Source: Antarctobacter heliothermus (GTDB taxonomy: Bacteria > Pseudomonadota > Alphaproteobacteria > Rhodobacterales > Rhodobacteraceae). Taken from it: a DNA stretch of 64,000 nucleotides. The first letter of the stretch is position 1, and every line of letters begins with the position of its first letter. The notes beneath the pieces are model-generated. The model made no database searches. It saw nothing but the letters and a program-made list of their open reading frames with translations, and was not told where the DNA came from. Location of the stretch: assembly GCF_002237555.1 (NCBI RefSeq), contig NZ_CP022540.1, forward strand, positions 1,682,501-1,746,500, in the 5' to 3' direction. Below, piece after piece: positions 1-9,553 of the stretch. Both the position numbers and the translations under genes were made by a program.

Positions 1-742
1 TGGTTGCGTCCGTGGTGATAAAGATGCTGTCGGCAGCACCGGAGTTGACCACACGACCAGCGGCCTTGGCGGCGTTCGTCACGCCCTCGATCGAAAGTTG
101 GTAAGGCTGCGCGCCGACAACTTGGACACCGGCGGCAGTCGCGGCCTTTTCGATGGCAAGTTTGCCCAATTGGCCCGCCACGTCGTCAGAATACAGGATC
201 ACCATCTTGGATTTGCCGTTGCGGCGGGCATGCTCGACCATGCGCAGGGCGGTGTTGTCAAAAGTCGCGCCCAGGATGAACACGTTGCCGCCGGCAATGG
301 TCGGGTTGTTCGAAAAGCCCAGAACGTTGATGCCTTCGTCTGTCACCGCCAGACCTGCGGCGTTCACTGCATCGGCGCGCAACGGCCCCAGAATGATTTT
401 GGCGCCGTCATCGACCGCTTTCTGGGCCACCGCTGCGGCAGCGGGTGCCTGACCGCCGGTGTCATAGACACGCAGGTCGATGATCACGCCGTCGCCAAGG
501 TCCGCCATTGCCAGCCGTGCTGCGTTCTCCAACGCGGTGGCGATGGGGGCCGCGCCGCTGTCCGACTGTGGCACCAACAGGGCGACAGGGATCGGTTTTG
601 CGGTGTTGATCCGGGGACCGTCGCCGCCGTCACCACCAAGGCCGGGCAGGCCCGATGGATCACAAGCGGCCAGCGTGAGGGCCGCAGCCAGACCGGCCAA
701 TGGGCGCAGCGCCTTGCGGAGGTTGGTAAAAATGGCAAACAT
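1..742 (-). CDS. Penicillin-binding protein activator, LpoA/YraM-like lipoprotein (3' end outside window)
   Basis: Read on the minus strand from the ATG at 742, the product starts with Leu/Ala-rich residues ending in a lipobox (LAAC at about residues 23-26), so it should be a lipoprotein. A periplasmic-binding-protein type I fold follows, with segments such as PVALLVPQSDSGAAPIA and GAKIILGPLRADAV that are typical of the LpoA/YraM/LppC family and of branched-chain amino-acid binding proteins. In this family the protein stimulates peptidoglycan synthesis by PBP1A. The C-terminal part lies beyond base 1. It is divergent from rsmI, an arrangement common in alphaproteobacteria. The family call is good; the PBP partner is inferred. 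Confidence 0.8.
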   Translation of the reverse strand, partial: MFAIFTNLRKALRPLAGLAAALTLAACDPSGLPGLGGDGGDGPRINTAKPIPVALLVPQSDSGAAPIATALENAARLAMADLGDGVIIDLRVYDTGGQAPAAAAVAQKAVDDGAKIILGPLRADAVNAAGLAVTDEGINVLGFSNNPTIAGGNVFILGATFDNTALRMVEHARRNGKSKMVILYSDDVAGQLGKLAIEKAATAAGVQVVGAQPYQLSIEGVTNAAKAAGRVVNSGAADSIFITTDAT

Positions 743-841
743 GGACTACAGGCTCCCTCGTGTTCTGCGCTTTTGGTGCGACACGGGTAGTGTGCGGCGC
801 GATTTGCCGCCGATCATAAAGAAGCGGGAAAGGGGGGGCCA

Positions 842-1729
842 GTGACGATTGCGGACAATGGTACGTCTGGTGGCGGATTGACGCCGGGTTTATATTTGAT
901 CGCCACCCCGATCGGCAACGCGCGCGACATCACCCTGCGGGCGCTGGACCTGCTGGTGGCTGCGGATGTGCTGGTGGCAGAGGATACGCGCAGCCTGCGG
1001 CGGTTGATGGAGATCCACGGCGTGACGCTGGGGGACCGGCCGCTATTGGCGTACCACGACCACAACGGGGCGCGAATGCGACCGCGCCTGATGGCGGAAC
1101 TGGAGGCGGGACGTTCGGTGCTCTATGCGTCCGAGGCGGGAACGCCGATGATCTCGGATCCCGGTTTCGACCTTGCCCGCGCGGCGTCCGAGGCGGGGCA
1201 TGCGGTGACCAGCGCGCCGGGGGCAAGCGCCGTGATCACGGCGCTGACTCTGGCCGGGTTGCCGACGGACCGGTTTCTGTTCGCCGGATTCCTGCCGAAC
1301 GCGGGTGGGCCACGCAAAGCCGTGCTGCGGGATCTGTCGGGCGTCCCGGCGACGCTGGTGTTCTACGAATCCCCCAGACGGCTGCCCGAGATGTTGGAAG
1401 CCGCGCAAGAGGTGTTGGGCGACCGCGAGGCCGCGGTTTGCCGCGAACTGACCAAGAAATTCGAGGAAACCCGGCGCGGCCGCCTGTCCGACCTTGCCGA
1501 ACACTACCGCGAGTCACCGGCAAGAGGTGAGGTCGTCGTGGTGATCGGAAAGGGCGATTCAGCATCTGTTAGGGAAATTGACCTAGAACATGAGGTGAAC
1601 AAGGCGCTGGAAACGATGTCGGTGCGGGATGCGGCGGACTTTGTCTCGGCACGGTTCGGGGTCAAACGGCGTCCGGTCTATCAATTGGCCATGCGCCTCT
1701 CTGACAGGGGGAACGATGGTGACACATGA
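842..1729 (+). CDS. rsmI: 16S rRNA (cytidine-1402-2'-O)-methyltransferase RsmI
   Basis: A 295-residue SAM-dependent tetrapyrrole-methylase-fold enzyme that 2'-O-methylates C1402 in the decoding site of 16S rRNA. The N-terminal signature GLYLIATPIGNARDITLRAL, the VAEDTR motif and the GTPMISDPG loop (about residues 98-108) are diagnostic. Length fits the family. The GTG at 842 is chosen because a purine-rich stretch (AAAGGGGGG) lies just upstream. The gene overlaps the next one (yraN) by 14 bp, so the two are probably cotranscribed and coupled. Confidence 0.95.
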   Translation: MTIADNGTSGGGLTPGLYLIATPIGNARDITLRALDLLVAADVLVAEDTRSLRRLMEIHGVTLGDRPLLAYHDHNGARMRPRLMAELEAGRSVLYASEAGTPMISDPGFDLARAASEAGHAVTSAPGASAVITALTLAGLPTDRFLFAGFLPNAGGPRKAVLRDLSGVPATLVFYESPRRLPEMLEAAQEVLGDREAAVCRELTKKFEETRRGRLSDLAEHYRESPARGEVVVVIGKGDSASVREIDLEHEVNKALETMSVRDAADFVSARFGVKRRPVYQLAMRLSDRGNDGDT

Positions 1730-2102
1730 TATGGTTGGAAACGGGCGTCAGGCGACCGGGCGGTGCGGCTATCACGCCGGGCTTGCGGCCGAGGATGGTG
1801 TCGCATTGGATTATGCACGCCGTGGATATCCCCAGTTGGCGCGCCGTTGGCGTGGGCAGGCGGGAGAAATCGATCTTGTCGTGCAGGATGGTGACGGTGT
1901 CGTCATGGTCGAAGTCAAGAAAAGTCGCAGTTTCGCGCGGGCTGCCGACCGACTGTCACAGCGTCAGATCGGGCGGCTAATGCAGGCGGCTGAGGAGTTT
2001 CTGAGCACCCAGCCGCGCGGCTCCCTGACGGATGTACGCTTCGATGTGGCGCTGGTGAATGCGCGCGGTGAAATCAAGGTGATTGAGAACGCGCTCTACT
2101 GA
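1716..2102 (+). CDS. yraN: YraN family protein (UPF0102), predicted nuclease fold
   Basis: A protein of 128 residues with the UPF0102 core: LAAEDGVALDYARRGY near the N-terminus, then RWRGQAGEIDLVVQDGDGVVMVEVK, which gives the E-x-D...E-x-K arrangement of a PD-(D/E)XK nuclease-like fold. The biochemical role is not established for the family. The ATG at 1716 is preferred over the longer open frame from 1629 because a GGGGG ribosome site sits 5 bases upstream and the start lies inside the end of rsmI, as expected for the conserved rsmI-yraN pair. Confidence 0.88.
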   Translation: MVTHDMVGNGRQATGRCGYHAGLAAEDGVALDYARRGYPQLARRWRGQAGEIDLVVQDGDGVVMVEVKKSRSFARAADRLSQRQIGRLMQAAEEFLSTQPRGSLTDVRFDVALVNARGEIKVIENALY

Positions 2103-2207
2103 ATCCGCGTGGATGAAAAGTTCCTGTGCGGCGGCGCAGGGCCTCGCCTGCATTGCGCCCGCTCGCATCCTGCGCCATCTATGGCAAGAGACTTGCAGGG
2201 AAAGCAC

Positions 2208-3143
2208 ATGAAAATCGCCTTTCAGATGGACCCGATCACCGGGGTAGACATCAACGCCGACAGCTCTTTCCGCCTCGCCGAAGAGGCGCAGGCGCGGGGA
2301 CATCAACTGTTCTATTACGGGCCGGACCAACTGGCCTATGAAGAGGGCCGGGTGACCGCGCGCGGCCATTGGATGACCGTACAACGGGTTGCCGGAACTC
2401 CTGCTGTACTGGGGGAACGTGTGGCCGTCGATCTGGCGGATATGGACGTGATCTGGCTGCGGCAGGACCCGCCGTTCGACATGCACTATATCACGACGAC
2501 CCATCTGTTGGACCGGCTCAAGGACGACGTGCTGGTTGTGAATGATCCGTTTTGGGTGCGCAACTCGCCCGAAAAGCTGCTGGTGCTGAATTTTCCAGAC
2601 CTGACGCCCCCGACAGCCATTGCGCGCGACCTTGGGGTTTTGCGCGCGTTCCGGGCAAAGCACGGCGACGTGATCGTCAAGCCTCTGTACGGCAATGGTG
2701 GCGCGGGGGTCTTTAAGCTGGGCGCCAGCGACAGTAACCTCAGTTCGCTTTACGAGATGTTCACGGGCTTTTCGCGAGAGCCATTGATCGTGCAAAAATA
2801 TCTGCCGGCAGTGTCTAAGGGGGACAAGCGGGTGATCCTTGTCGATGGCGAAGCTGTGGGTGCTATCAACCGTGTTCCGGCTGAGGGCGAGGTGCGGTCC
2901 AACATGCACGTCGGTGGGCGGCCGGAAAAGGTGGCTTTGACCGAACGAGACCTGGAAATCTGCGCGGCTATCGGCCCAGTGCTGAAAGAAAAGGGCCAAA
3001 TTTTTGTCGGCATTGACGTGATCGGCGACTGGCTGACAGAGATCAACGTGACCTCACCGACAGGAATTCAGGAACTGGAACGGTTCGACGATATCAACGT
3101 CGCCGAAAAGATCTGGCAAGCGATTGAGGCCAAACTGCCGTGA
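2208..3143 (+). CDS. gshB: Glutathione synthetase
   Basis: ATP-grasp enzyme of 311 residues that joins gamma-glutamylcysteine and glycine in the second step of glutathione synthesis in the cytoplasm. It begins [20 protein letters not shown], the standard GshB N-terminus, and contains [20 protein letters not shown], the ATP-binding [14 protein letters not shown] loop and a C-terminal [12 protein letters not shown] segment. The ATG at 2208 has a CAGGGA ribosome site; the open frame extends upstream but without family similarity. The stop overlaps the start of the following esterase (GTGA). Confidence 0.95.
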   Translation: MKIAFQMDPITGVDINADSSFRLAEEAQARGHQLFYYGPDQLAYEEGRVTARGHWMTVQRVAGTPAVLGERVAVDLADMDVIWLRQDPPFDMHYITTTHLLDRLKDDVLVVNDPFWVRNSPEKLLVLNFPDLTPPTAIARDLGVLRAFRAKHGDVIVKPLYGNGGAGVFKLGASDSNLSSLYEMFTGFSREPLIVQKYLPAVSKGDKRVILVDGEAVGAINRVPAEGEVRSNMHVGGRPEKVALTERDLEICAAIGPVLKEKGQIFVGIDVIGDWLTEINVTSPTGIQELERFDDINVAEKIWQAIEAKLP

Positions 3144-4039
3144 GCCTGATGCGCCCGGTTCTGAATCGCTGGCTGAGATGGGCTGAAAAGCCTCATCTCG
3201 CCCGTGAACAGGATCCGCTGGCGCTGCGCAAGGCGTTCGAACGAAAGGCTCGATTTTTCTTTCGGGCACCATTCGGGACGCGGTTCAAACGCGACAGGCA
3301 AGGCAATGTGCCTGTGCTTTGGGTCAACAAGACTGAAAGCGGCCCGCTGATCTTGTACCTGCATGGCGGGGCGTTCGTGATGGGCTCTCCCGATACGCAC
3401 AAGGCAATGATGGGGTATTTGTCGCGCGCCGCCGGTCTGTCGATCTGCCTGCCGGACTACAGGCTGGCGCCAGAGCACCCTTTTCCCGCCGGACTTGACG
3501 ATGCACTGTCCTGCTATGGCGCGGTCATGGACCGTCCCGGCGGCGTGGTGCTGGGCGGCGACAGTGCGGGTGGCGCAATGGCGCTTGCGCTATTGGCAGA
3601 GATCTTGCGGCTGGGCCTACCGATGCCACTGGGGGTATTTGCCTTTTCACCTCTGACCGACATGGGGTTTTCGGGCGACAGCGTGCAGTGCAACGCCGAG
3701 GCGGATGTGATGCTGCCGGTGTCGCGGGCCCAGGATACGGCGATGCTATATCTGTCGGACCATGACCCGCGCGATCCGCGTGCCTCACCGCTATACGCGG
3801 ATTTCGCGGGCGCGGGGCCGGTCTGGATGACCGTCGGTGATACGGAATTCCTGCTGGACGACACGCGTCGCATGACATCGCGGCTGCGTGCGCAGGGCGT
3901 CGCGGTGACCGAAGTTGTCGCGCATGATCTGCCGCATGTCTGGCCGATGTTTCACAACATTTTGCCCGAAGGCCGCGCGACGTTGCGGGCGGTGGCGGGC
4001 TGGATCAACTCTCTTTCGCGGTCAGAAGGCGATAGCTGA
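3140..4039 (+). CDS. Alpha/beta hydrolase, hormone-sensitive-lipase-type esterase
   Basis: A 299-residue cytoplasmic hydrolase with the HSL-family oxyanion motif HGGAF (about residues 75-79) and nucleophile elbow GGDSAGGA (about 137-144). The candidate acid is Asp in GDTEFLLDD and the histidine is in DLPHVW, completing a Ser-Asp-His triad. Substrate is unknown; small carboxylic esters are typical. The GTG start at 3140 overlaps the gshB stop by four bases, indicating translational coupling. Its 3' end overlaps the convergent yifB gene by 35 bp. Confidence 0.85.
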   Translation: MSLMRPVLNRWLRWAEKPHLAREQDPLALRKAFERKARFFFRAPFGTRFKRDRQGNVPVLWVNKTESGPLILYLHGGAFVMGSPDTHKAMMGYLSRAAGLSICLPDYRLAPEHPFPAGLDDALSCYGAVMDRPGGVVLGGDSAGGAMALALLAEILRLGLPMPLGVFAFSPLTDMGFSGDSVQCNAEADVMLPVSRAQDTAMLYLSDHDPRDPRASPLYADFAGAGPVWMTVGDTEFLLDDTRRMTSRLRAQGVAVTEVVAHDLPHVWPMFHNILPEGRATLRAVAGWINSLSRSEGDS

Positions 4040-5519
4040 GCGCCTCGGCCACATGGGGGCGACAGACATCCGGGCTGTCGTCCAGATCGGCGATGGTGCG
4101 GGCAACCCGCAAAACCCGGTGATAACCGCGTGCCGTCAGCGCAAAACGGTCGGCAGCGCGGGTGAGCAGGGCGCGCCCCTCTTCGTCCGGTGTCGCGATC
4201 TCATCCAGGCACTGGCCTTCGGCATCGGCATTGGTACGCAGTTCTTCGTGACCAGCAAAGCGGGCTTCTTGTACGGCGCGTGCGGCGGCGACGCGAGCGG
4301 CGACCTCGGCCGAGGTGTCCCCTGACGCAGGCAGGTCAAGATCGGCAAAGCCCACCGGTGGCACCTCTAGCCGCAGGTCGAACCGGTCCATCAGCGGACC
4401 AGAGATGCGGCCAAGGTAGTCCTCGCCGCAGTTCGGCGCGCGGGAGCAGGCCTGTGCGGGATCGGTGAGATAGCCGCATTTGCAAGGGTTCGCCGCCGCC
4501 ACCAGCAGAAACCGCGCCGGATAGCGGATGTGGGCATTGGCGCGCGACACCATCACCTCGCCGGTTTCGATCGGCTGGCGCAGGGTTTCCAGCACACCGC
4601 GCGGAAATTCAGGGAATTCGTCCATGAACAGCACACCATTGTGCGCAAGGCTGATCTCTCCGGGTTGGGCAGTGCGCCCGCCCCCGATCAGGGCCGCCAT
4701 CGACGCGGTGTGATGCGGTTCGCGAAAGGGGCGGGTTCTGGAAATGCCGCCATCGGTCAGCAGCCCGGCGATGGAGTGGACCATCGAGGTTTCAAGCGCT
4801 TCAATGGGTGTCAGCGGCGGCAGGATGCCGGGCAGGCGCGCGGCCATCATGGATTTCCCGGACCCGGGCGGCCCGATCATCATCAGGTGATGGCGTCCAG
4901 CGGCAGCGATTTCCAGCGCTCGTTTGGCGCGCTCCTGCCCCTTGACGTCGCGCAGGTCGCGCGAAGTGGAATTCGGGGTGATCTCTCCGGGTGTGGCCGG
5001 TTCCAGCACATTGGCCCCGGAAAAGTGGCGCACGATGTCCAGCAGGTTACCCGCACCGATCACGGTGCAGGCCGAGACCCATGCTGCCTCTGCTCCGGAG
5101 GCGCGCGGACAGATCAAAATGCGATCTTCATCTGCGGCGGCCATAGCAGCGGGCAGGGCGCCCACCACCGGCAACAGGTCGCCATCAAGGGACAACTCGC
5201 CCAGGGCCACCGTCTGGGCGATTGCGTCCTTTGGCAGGATGTCGAGGGCGGCCAGCAGGCCAAGCGCGATGGGCAGATCGAAATGTGACCCGACCTTGGG
5301 CAGGTCGGCCGGGGCAAGGTTCACCGTAATCCGTTTGGACGGCAACGCGATGGCCAACGAGGTCAGCGCCGTGCGCACCCGGTCGCGGGCCTCTGACACT
5401 GCCTTGTCCGGTAGGCCGACGATGGAAAAGGCGGGCACGCCGGGGGTGACGGCGCATTGCACCTCTACCGGGCGCGCCTGCACCCCTTCGAAAGCGACCG
5501 TGTGGGCGCGCGCAACCAT
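4005..5519 (-). CDS. YifB family Mg-chelatase-like AAA ATPase (ComM homologue)
   Basis: A 504-residue protein with an N-terminal ChlI/Lon-protease-like domain (MVARAHTVAFEGVQARPVEVQ, FSIVGLPDKAV, RITVNLAPADLPK) and a central AAA+ Mg-chelatase domain. The latter has Walker A GPPGSGKS (about residue 216), Walker B GVLFMDEFPEF and the conserved CPCxxG-like CKCGY zinc loop. The C-terminal Mg_chelatase_C region ends YHRVLRVARTIADL. In naturally transformable bacteria ComM is a hexameric branch-migration helicase acting during DNA uptake. Whether that holds here is inference. Confidence 0.92.
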   Translation of the reverse strand: MVARAHTVAFEGVQARPVEVQCAVTPGVPAFSIVGLPDKAVSEARDRVRTALTSLAIALPSKRITVNLAPADLPKVGSHFDLPIALGLLAALDILPKDAIAQTVALGELSLDGDLLPVVGALPAAMAAADEDRILICPRASGAEAAWVSACTVIGAGNLLDIVRHFSGANVLEPATPGEITPNSTSRDLRDVKGQERAKRALEIAAAGRHHLMMIGPPGSGKSMMAARLPGILPPLTPIEALETSMVHSIAGLLTDGGISRTRPFREPHHTASMAALIGGGRTAQPGEISLAHNGVLFMDEFPEFPRGVLETLRQPIETGEVMVSRANAHIRYPARFLLVAAANPCKCGYLTDPAQACSRAPNCGEDYLGRISGPLMDRFDLRLEVPPVGFADLDLPASGDTSAEVAARVAAARAVQEARFAGHEELRTNADAEGQCLDEIATPDEEGRALLTRAADRFALTARGYHRVLRVARTIADLDDSPDVCRPHVAEALSYRLLTAKES

Positions 5520-5595
5520 GAACCTCTCCGTGTCGGAACTGAAAGGAGCCTGCGTCGGTCTTGGTTAGTAATTGGTTAACGCGCGCTGGGACGGG

Positions 5596-6477
5596 TTAAG
5601 AAACCGCGGCTGTTCCGTCGCGCAGGGCGACAAACTCTGGCCAGGCGTCCGGGTCATTGACCGTCTTGTCACGGCAAAAGGCGTTACAAAAGCCAAAGAC
5701 GCGGCCATCGGTTTCCATCAGGTGTGTGACCGGATCGCCGGAGTAGGGGCAGGCAGTGTTTTCCGCTGTGCCGGTGTCCACCGCCGGCGCGGCGCGGGGG
5801 ACCGGACCCGGCCAAGGCGTCTTGGCATAGTCGCGGTCATACCAAGGCAGTGTCGCGCCCCGTGCGAGGCCCATCGCGCGCCAACGGCGAAAGGCCGGGT
5901 CGGCGAGATGGGCATCAACATAGGCGCGCACCTTGTCGGACACGGGCAAGGCATAGCCTGCGATCCGTGCCGCGACCGGGGCGTAAAACGCATCGGCGAC
6001 TGAGTATTCGCCACAGAGCCACGGACCGCCAGACTGGTCCAGCGCGTGAGTCCACAACACCTCCAACCGCGCCAGATCGGCTTGCAAACTGTCCGGGACA
6101 GGGGTTTCGGCATAGGCGGTGCGCAGGTTCATCGGGCACAGTTCGCGCAATGTGCCAAAGCTGGCGTGCATTTCCGACGCAAGGCCACGCGACAGGGCGC
6201 GCAGCGCCGGATCGGCGGGCCAGAGACCGGCCTGCGGATAGCGGTCATTCAGCTCCTCCGCGATGGCAAGGCTGTCCCAGATCACGGTGCCGTCTTCGGT
6301 GACCAGTGTAGGGACGGTGCGGGCCGGAACCATTGCGGCCATCTGCTCAGCCACGCTGGCCTGCATGAAGTCGACCAGTTCGATCCCGACCGGGATGCCA
6401 AAGCGACGGAACAGCAGCCAAGCCCGCAAGGACCAGCTGGAATAACTGTAGTCGCCAAGAAAAAGCCTATCCGCCAT
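5596..6477 (-). CDS. Glutathione S-transferase family protein with Cys-rich C-terminal extension
   Basis: A 293-residue protein. Residues 1-80 form a thioredoxin-fold GST domain (DYSYSSWSLRAWLLFRRFGIP, then VPTLVTEDGTVIWDSLAIAEEL, the cis-Pro and Glu-Ser-like glutathione site). The all-helical C-domain follows to about 215. An extension of about 50 residues then carries CPYSGDPVTH and FCNAFCRDK, four cysteines that could bind a metal in YHS/treble-clef style. This tail exceeds the normal GST length of 200-230 residues. Substrate is unknown. Confidence 0.85.
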   Translation of the reverse strand: MADRLFLGDYSYSSWSLRAWLLFRRFGIPVGIELVDFMQASVAEQMAAMVPARTVPTLVTEDGTVIWDSLAIAEELNDRYPQAGLWPADPALRALSRGLASEMHASFGTLRELCPMNLRTAYAETPVPDSLQADLARLEVLWTHALDQSGGPWLCGEYSVADAFYAPVAARIAGYALPVSDKVRAYVDAHLADPAFRRWRAMGLARGATLPWYDRDYAKTPWPGPVPRAAPAVDTGTAENTACPYSGDPVTHLMETDGRVFGFCNAFCRDKTVNDPDAWPEFVALRDGTAAVS

Positions 6478-6611
6478 GGAACCTCTCCGGTGGTGTTTGC
6501 GTTTTAGTAACGAAGCATAGGGGCATCCGGAAATCAGATTTCGTGAAAGGGGTGATCACCGACCGAAATCATCACGAAAATCTCAGGACGCAGCAAATTT
6601 TGGCCGCAAAG

Positions 6612-6641
6612 TGATCCGCCAGTCCGCACCCGGCGTATCAG
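6612..6641 (+). promoter_or_regulatory. Candidate RpoE (ECF11)-type promoter for rpoHII
   Basis: TGATCC (6612-6617), an 18-base spacer, then TATCAG (6636-6641). The -35 element TGATCC is the hallmark of RpoE/ChrR-controlled promoters of Rhodobacter, whose singlet-oxygen regulon includes rpoHII. It lies 48 bases before the sigma-factor start, leaving a short leader. Seen: the two hexamers and spacing. Inferred: RpoE control. Confidence 0.6.
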
Positions 6642-6689
6642 AATAAATGCCCCGAACCCGAGGGGCGCGAGATCACCAGGGGAACGAAA

Positions 6690-7568
6690 ATGGCACTTGA
6701 TACTTTCAATGACCAGAGCATGTCGCGCCGGGCCATGAAGGCCGAGTTGCTGGATGCGGAAACGGAATTGCGTTTGGCTTATGCTTGGCGCGATGACCGC
6801 GACGAACAGGCGCTACACCGGCTCATCACAGCATATATGCGGTTGGCGATTTCAATGGCGTCCAAGTTCAAGCGCTACGGCGCGCCGATGAATGATCTGA
6901 TCCAAGAGGCCGGTCTGGGCCTGATGAAGGCGGCGGACAAGTTCGACCCGGACCGCGGCGTGCGATTTTCGACATACGCGGTGTGGTGGATCAAGGCATC
7001 CATTCAGGACTATGTGATGCGCAACTGGTCGATGGTGCGAACCGGATCGACCTCTTCGCAAAAGTCCCTTTTCTTCAACATGCGCCGCGTTCAGGCCCGG
7101 ATAGAACGTGAGGCGGCGGCCTCGGGTCAGGAGTTGGACGGACATCAGCTTCGCCACAAGATCGCTACTGAGATCGGAGTGCCTATGCGCGACGTCGAGA
7201 TGATGTCGGGGCGGCTGTCGGGATCGGATTTCTCTCTAAACGCGACCCAGTCGGCAGAGGATGAGGGCCGCGAATGGATCGACACCATCGAGGATGATGG
7301 CGCACAGGCGTCAGACATAGTCGAAGACACGCACGACCGTGAGCAACTGCGCGATTGGCTGGTTCAGGCACTGGGATCGCTGAATGATCGAGAGCGCTTC
7401 ATCGTGCGCGAACGCAAATTGCGGGACGACTCCCGGACATTGGAATCGTTGGGCGATGAACTGGGCCTGTCGAAAGAGCGGGTGCGCCAGCTGGAGGCGG
7501 CAGCCTTTGGTAAAATGCGCAAGGCACTAGAGGCGCAAAGCGGAGAAGTGCATCACTTCCTCGCATGA
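6690..7568 (+). CDS. rpoH: RNA polymerase sigma-32-type factor, RpoHII-like
   Basis: A 292-residue sigma-70-family factor of the heat-shock group. Region 2 is clear (LITAYMRLAISMASKF, DLIQEAGLGLMKAADKFDP, RFSTYAVWWIKASIQDYVMRN) and region 4 ends LGLSKERVRQLEAAAF with the helix-turn-helix. The region-2 signature matches RpoH, and the N-terminus (MALDTFNDQSMSRRAM) resembles the second RpoH paralogue of Rhodobacteraceae, which handles photo-oxidative stress rather than classic heat shock. The start has an AGGGGAA ribosome site. An RpoE-like promoter sits upstream. Confidence 0.9.
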   Translation: MALDTFNDQSMSRRAMKAELLDAETELRLAYAWRDDRDEQALHRLITAYMRLAISMASKFKRYGAPMNDLIQEAGLGLMKAADKFDPDRGVRFSTYAVWWIKASIQDYVMRNWSMVRTGSTSSQKSLFFNMRRVQARIEREAAASGQELDGHQLRHKIATEIGVPMRDVEMMSGRLSGSDFSLNATQSAEDEGREWIDTIEDDGAQASDIVEDTHDREQLRDWLVQALGSLNDRERFIVRERKLRDDSRTLESLGDELGLSKERVRQLEAAAFGKMRKALEAQSGEVHHFLA

Positions 7569-7699
7569 GATGGTTCAATTTCCTTTGCTTGATGGCTTTT
7601 TCCTCTTCCGTTGGGGCAGACCGAAGCCGGGCTAACCTGCCTGTGGAGAGATTTGACCCGATCGTAATCACGCCACCGTTTGATCGGGGCGCTTCCTAA
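7565..7699 (+). CDS. Small hypothetical secreted peptide overlapping rpoH stop
   Basis: A 44-codon frame starting at the ATG that overlaps the rpoH stop codon (ATGA). The product has a basic start, a hydrophobic core and a small-residue cleavage site (MRWFNFLCLMAFSSSVGA then DRSRAN), which looks like a Sec signal peptide followed by a mature peptide of about 26 residues rich in Pro and Ile. No family is recognised. The coupling to rpoH and signal-peptide form argue for reality, but the size makes chance possible. Confidence 0.4.
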   Translation: MRWFNFLCLMAFSSSVGADRSRANLPVERFDPIVITPPFDRGAS

Positions 7700-7731
7700 G
7701 ACATATTTCGCAAGGCTGAACGTGCAGGAAG

Positions 7732-7750
7732 CCCCGGATCAGGTCCGGGG
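7732..7750. repeat. Palindromic intergenic repeat CCCCGGATC-AG-GTCCGGGG
   Basis: A near-perfect 19-base palindrome in the gap between the small peptide gene and coaBC. Palindromes of the form CCCCGGATCAAGTCCGGGG are scattered through many alphaproteobacterial genomes and may act as terminators or mobile REP-like units. No T-run follows it here. Confidence 0.6.
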
Positions 7751-7830
7751 CGGGCGGCGTTGTCGGGGACAGGTCTTGCGGACAGGCGCGGGTGCTGCAT
7801 AGTGCGGGCGTCTAAAAAGGGGGGCGTGAC

Positions 7831-9078
7831 GTGCTGGCCGGAAAACGCATTCTGCTGATCATCGGCGGCGGTATTGCCGCCTACAAATGTCTCGACCTGA
7901 TCCGGCGGCTGCGAGAGCGCGGTGCGTCAGTCACGCCGGTGATGACGCGCGCGGCGGAGCAGTTTGTGACGCCGCTGTCCGTCTCTGCGCTGGCAGGGGA
8001 AGAGGTCCACCGCGACCTATTTGACCTGACCAAGGAAGCAGAGATGGGCCACATTCAGCTGAGCCGCGTGGCGGACCTGTTGCTGGTGGCCCCCGGCACC
8101 GCCGACCTGATGGCAAAGATGGCGGGCGGGCACGCGAATGATCTGGCCACCACGCTGCTGATGGCGACCGACACGCCGGTGATGATGGCACCGGCGATGA
8201 ATGTCCGTATGTGGGACCATCCGGCGACGCAGCGCAATCTGGTCACTTTGCAGGCGGATGGGGTGCGGGTGGTTGGACCCAATGCGGGCGACATGGCCTG
8301 TGGCGAACATGGTCCGGGCCGCATGGCCGAACCGATGGAGATCATCGCCGCGATGGAGCGGTTCTTTGACGTCGGTCCGCTGGCGGGGCGGCGTGTGTTG
8401 GTCACATCCGGCCCCACGCATGAGCCGATTGACCCAGTGCGTTACATCGCCAACCGATCATCCGGGGCACAGGGCACTGCGATTGCAGAGGCTCTGCGCG
8501 ATCTGGGGGCCGAGGTTGTCTTTGTCACTGGCCCCGCCGATGCGGCGCGGCCTAATGGCGTTCAGGTTGTTGAGGTCCAGAGTGCGCGTGAGATGCACGA
8601 AGCGGTTATGGGGGCCTTGCCGTTTGAAGCGGGGGTTTTCGCGGCGGCGGTGGCGGATTGGCGCGTGGCCAGCGCGTCGGATGCCAAGATCAAGAAGATT
8701 GGGGGCAAACTGCCGGTGCTGGAGTTTGCCGAGAACCCGGACATCCTGCGCGAGGTGGCGCAATTGACCGATGGACGGCCCGCGCTGGTCGTGGGCTTTG
8801 CCGCCGAAACCAACGATGTGGTCGAAAATGCCACCGCCAAGCGCGCGCGCAAGGGCTGTGACTGGATCCTTGCCAATGACGTGTCGCCAGCGACGGGGAT
8901 CATGGGCGGGGCCGAAAATGCCGTGGTGCTGATCTCTGACGGCGGCGCGGAAAGCTGGCCGCGTGCCTCCAAGCGGGCGGTGGCCGAAAAACTGGCGGGC
9001 CGGATCGCCGAGGCGCTGGGGGCGGTCGTGCGCGCGCCCGGTCCATGGGATGGTGCGCGTGGACGTGGCGGAGAGTGA
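7831..9078 (+). CDS. coaBC: Bifunctional phosphopantothenoylcysteine decarboxylase / phosphopantothenate-cysteine ligase
   Basis: A 415-residue fusion enzyme performing two successive steps of coenzyme A synthesis. The N-terminal flavin-dependent CoaC half (about 1-180) has [25 protein letters not shown], the active-site [15 protein letters not shown] region and [21 protein letters not shown]. The CoaB half has [21 protein letters not shown] and the lysine-containing DAKIKK loop. It starts at GTG 7831 and overlaps dut by 29 bp, so the pair is likely one operon. Confidence 0.95.
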   Translation: MLAGKRILLIIGGGIAAYKCLDLIRRLRERGASVTPVMTRAAEQFVTPLSVSALAGEEVHRDLFDLTKEAEMGHIQLSRVADLLLVAPGTADLMAKMAGGHANDLATTLLMATDTPVMMAPAMNVRMWDHPATQRNLVTLQADGVRVVGPNAGDMACGEHGPGRMAEPMEIIAAMERFFDVGPLAGRRVLVTSGPTHEPIDPVRYIANRSSGAQGTAIAEALRDLGAEVVFVTGPADAARPNGVQVVEVQSAREMHEAVMGALPFEAGVFAAAVADWRVASASDAKIKKIGGKLPVLEFAENPDILREVAQLTDGRPALVVGFAAETNDVVENATAKRARKGCDWILANDVSPATGIMGGAENAVVLISDGGAESWPRASKRAVAEKLAGRIAEALGAVVRAPGPWDGARGRGGE

Positions 9079-9553
9079 GTATTTGACCCAAGAAGAAGCA
9101 CAGGTTGCGATTGCCTTTGAATGGGAAGACGCGGCGGACAGGGCGTTGGGCCTGCCGGTCTATGCAACGGCCGGGGCGGCGGGTGCGGATCTGCGCGCCA
9201 ACTTGCCCGACCGGGGACAAATGGTGCTGGCGCCGGGTGCGCGGGCATTGGTGCCGACGGGGCTGCGGATTGCGATTCCGGGTGGGTTTGAGGTGCAGGT
9301 GCGGCCTCGATCCGGGCTGGCACTCAAGCACGGGATTACACTGCCAAATGCGCCGGGCACGATTGACAGCGATTATCGTGGGCCGCTGGGGGTGATTGTC
9401 ATGAACGCCGGGGATGAGACGTTTGTGATCCATCACGGCGATCGGATTGCACAGATGGTGGTGGCCCCGGTTGTGCGGGCAGTTTTCCAAGAGGGCGCGC
9501 TGGCGGAAACCGCGCGCGGGATGGGCGGCTTTGGCTCGACCGGGCGCAACTGA
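9050..9553 (+). CDS. dut: Deoxyuridine 5'-triphosphate nucleotidohydrolase (dUTPase)
   Basis: A trimeric dUTPase of 167 residues that hydrolyses dUTP to dUMP and keeps uracil out of DNA. All five motifs are visible: [31 protein letters not shown] with the catalytic Asp, RIAQMVVAP, and the C-terminal glycine-rich [11 protein letters not shown]. The exact start is uncertain: ATG 9050 is used, but GTG 9053 or 9065 are possible, because the open frame continues inside coaBC. The stop overlaps the start of the next gene (TGATG). Confidence 0.93.
   Translation: MVRVDVAESEYLTQEEAQVAIAFEWEDAADRALGLPVYATAGAAGADLRANLPDRGQMVLAPGARALVPTGLRIAIPGGFEVQVRPRSGLALKHGITLPNAPGTIDSDYRGPLGVIVMNAGDETFVIHHGDRIAQMVVAPVVRAVFQEGALAETARGMGGFGSTGRN

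Noticed and set aside
1977..2999. A 340-codon minus-strand frame opposite gshB
   Set aside because: Glutathione synthetase is clear on the plus strand; the other frame is rich in His and Arg and has no similarity.
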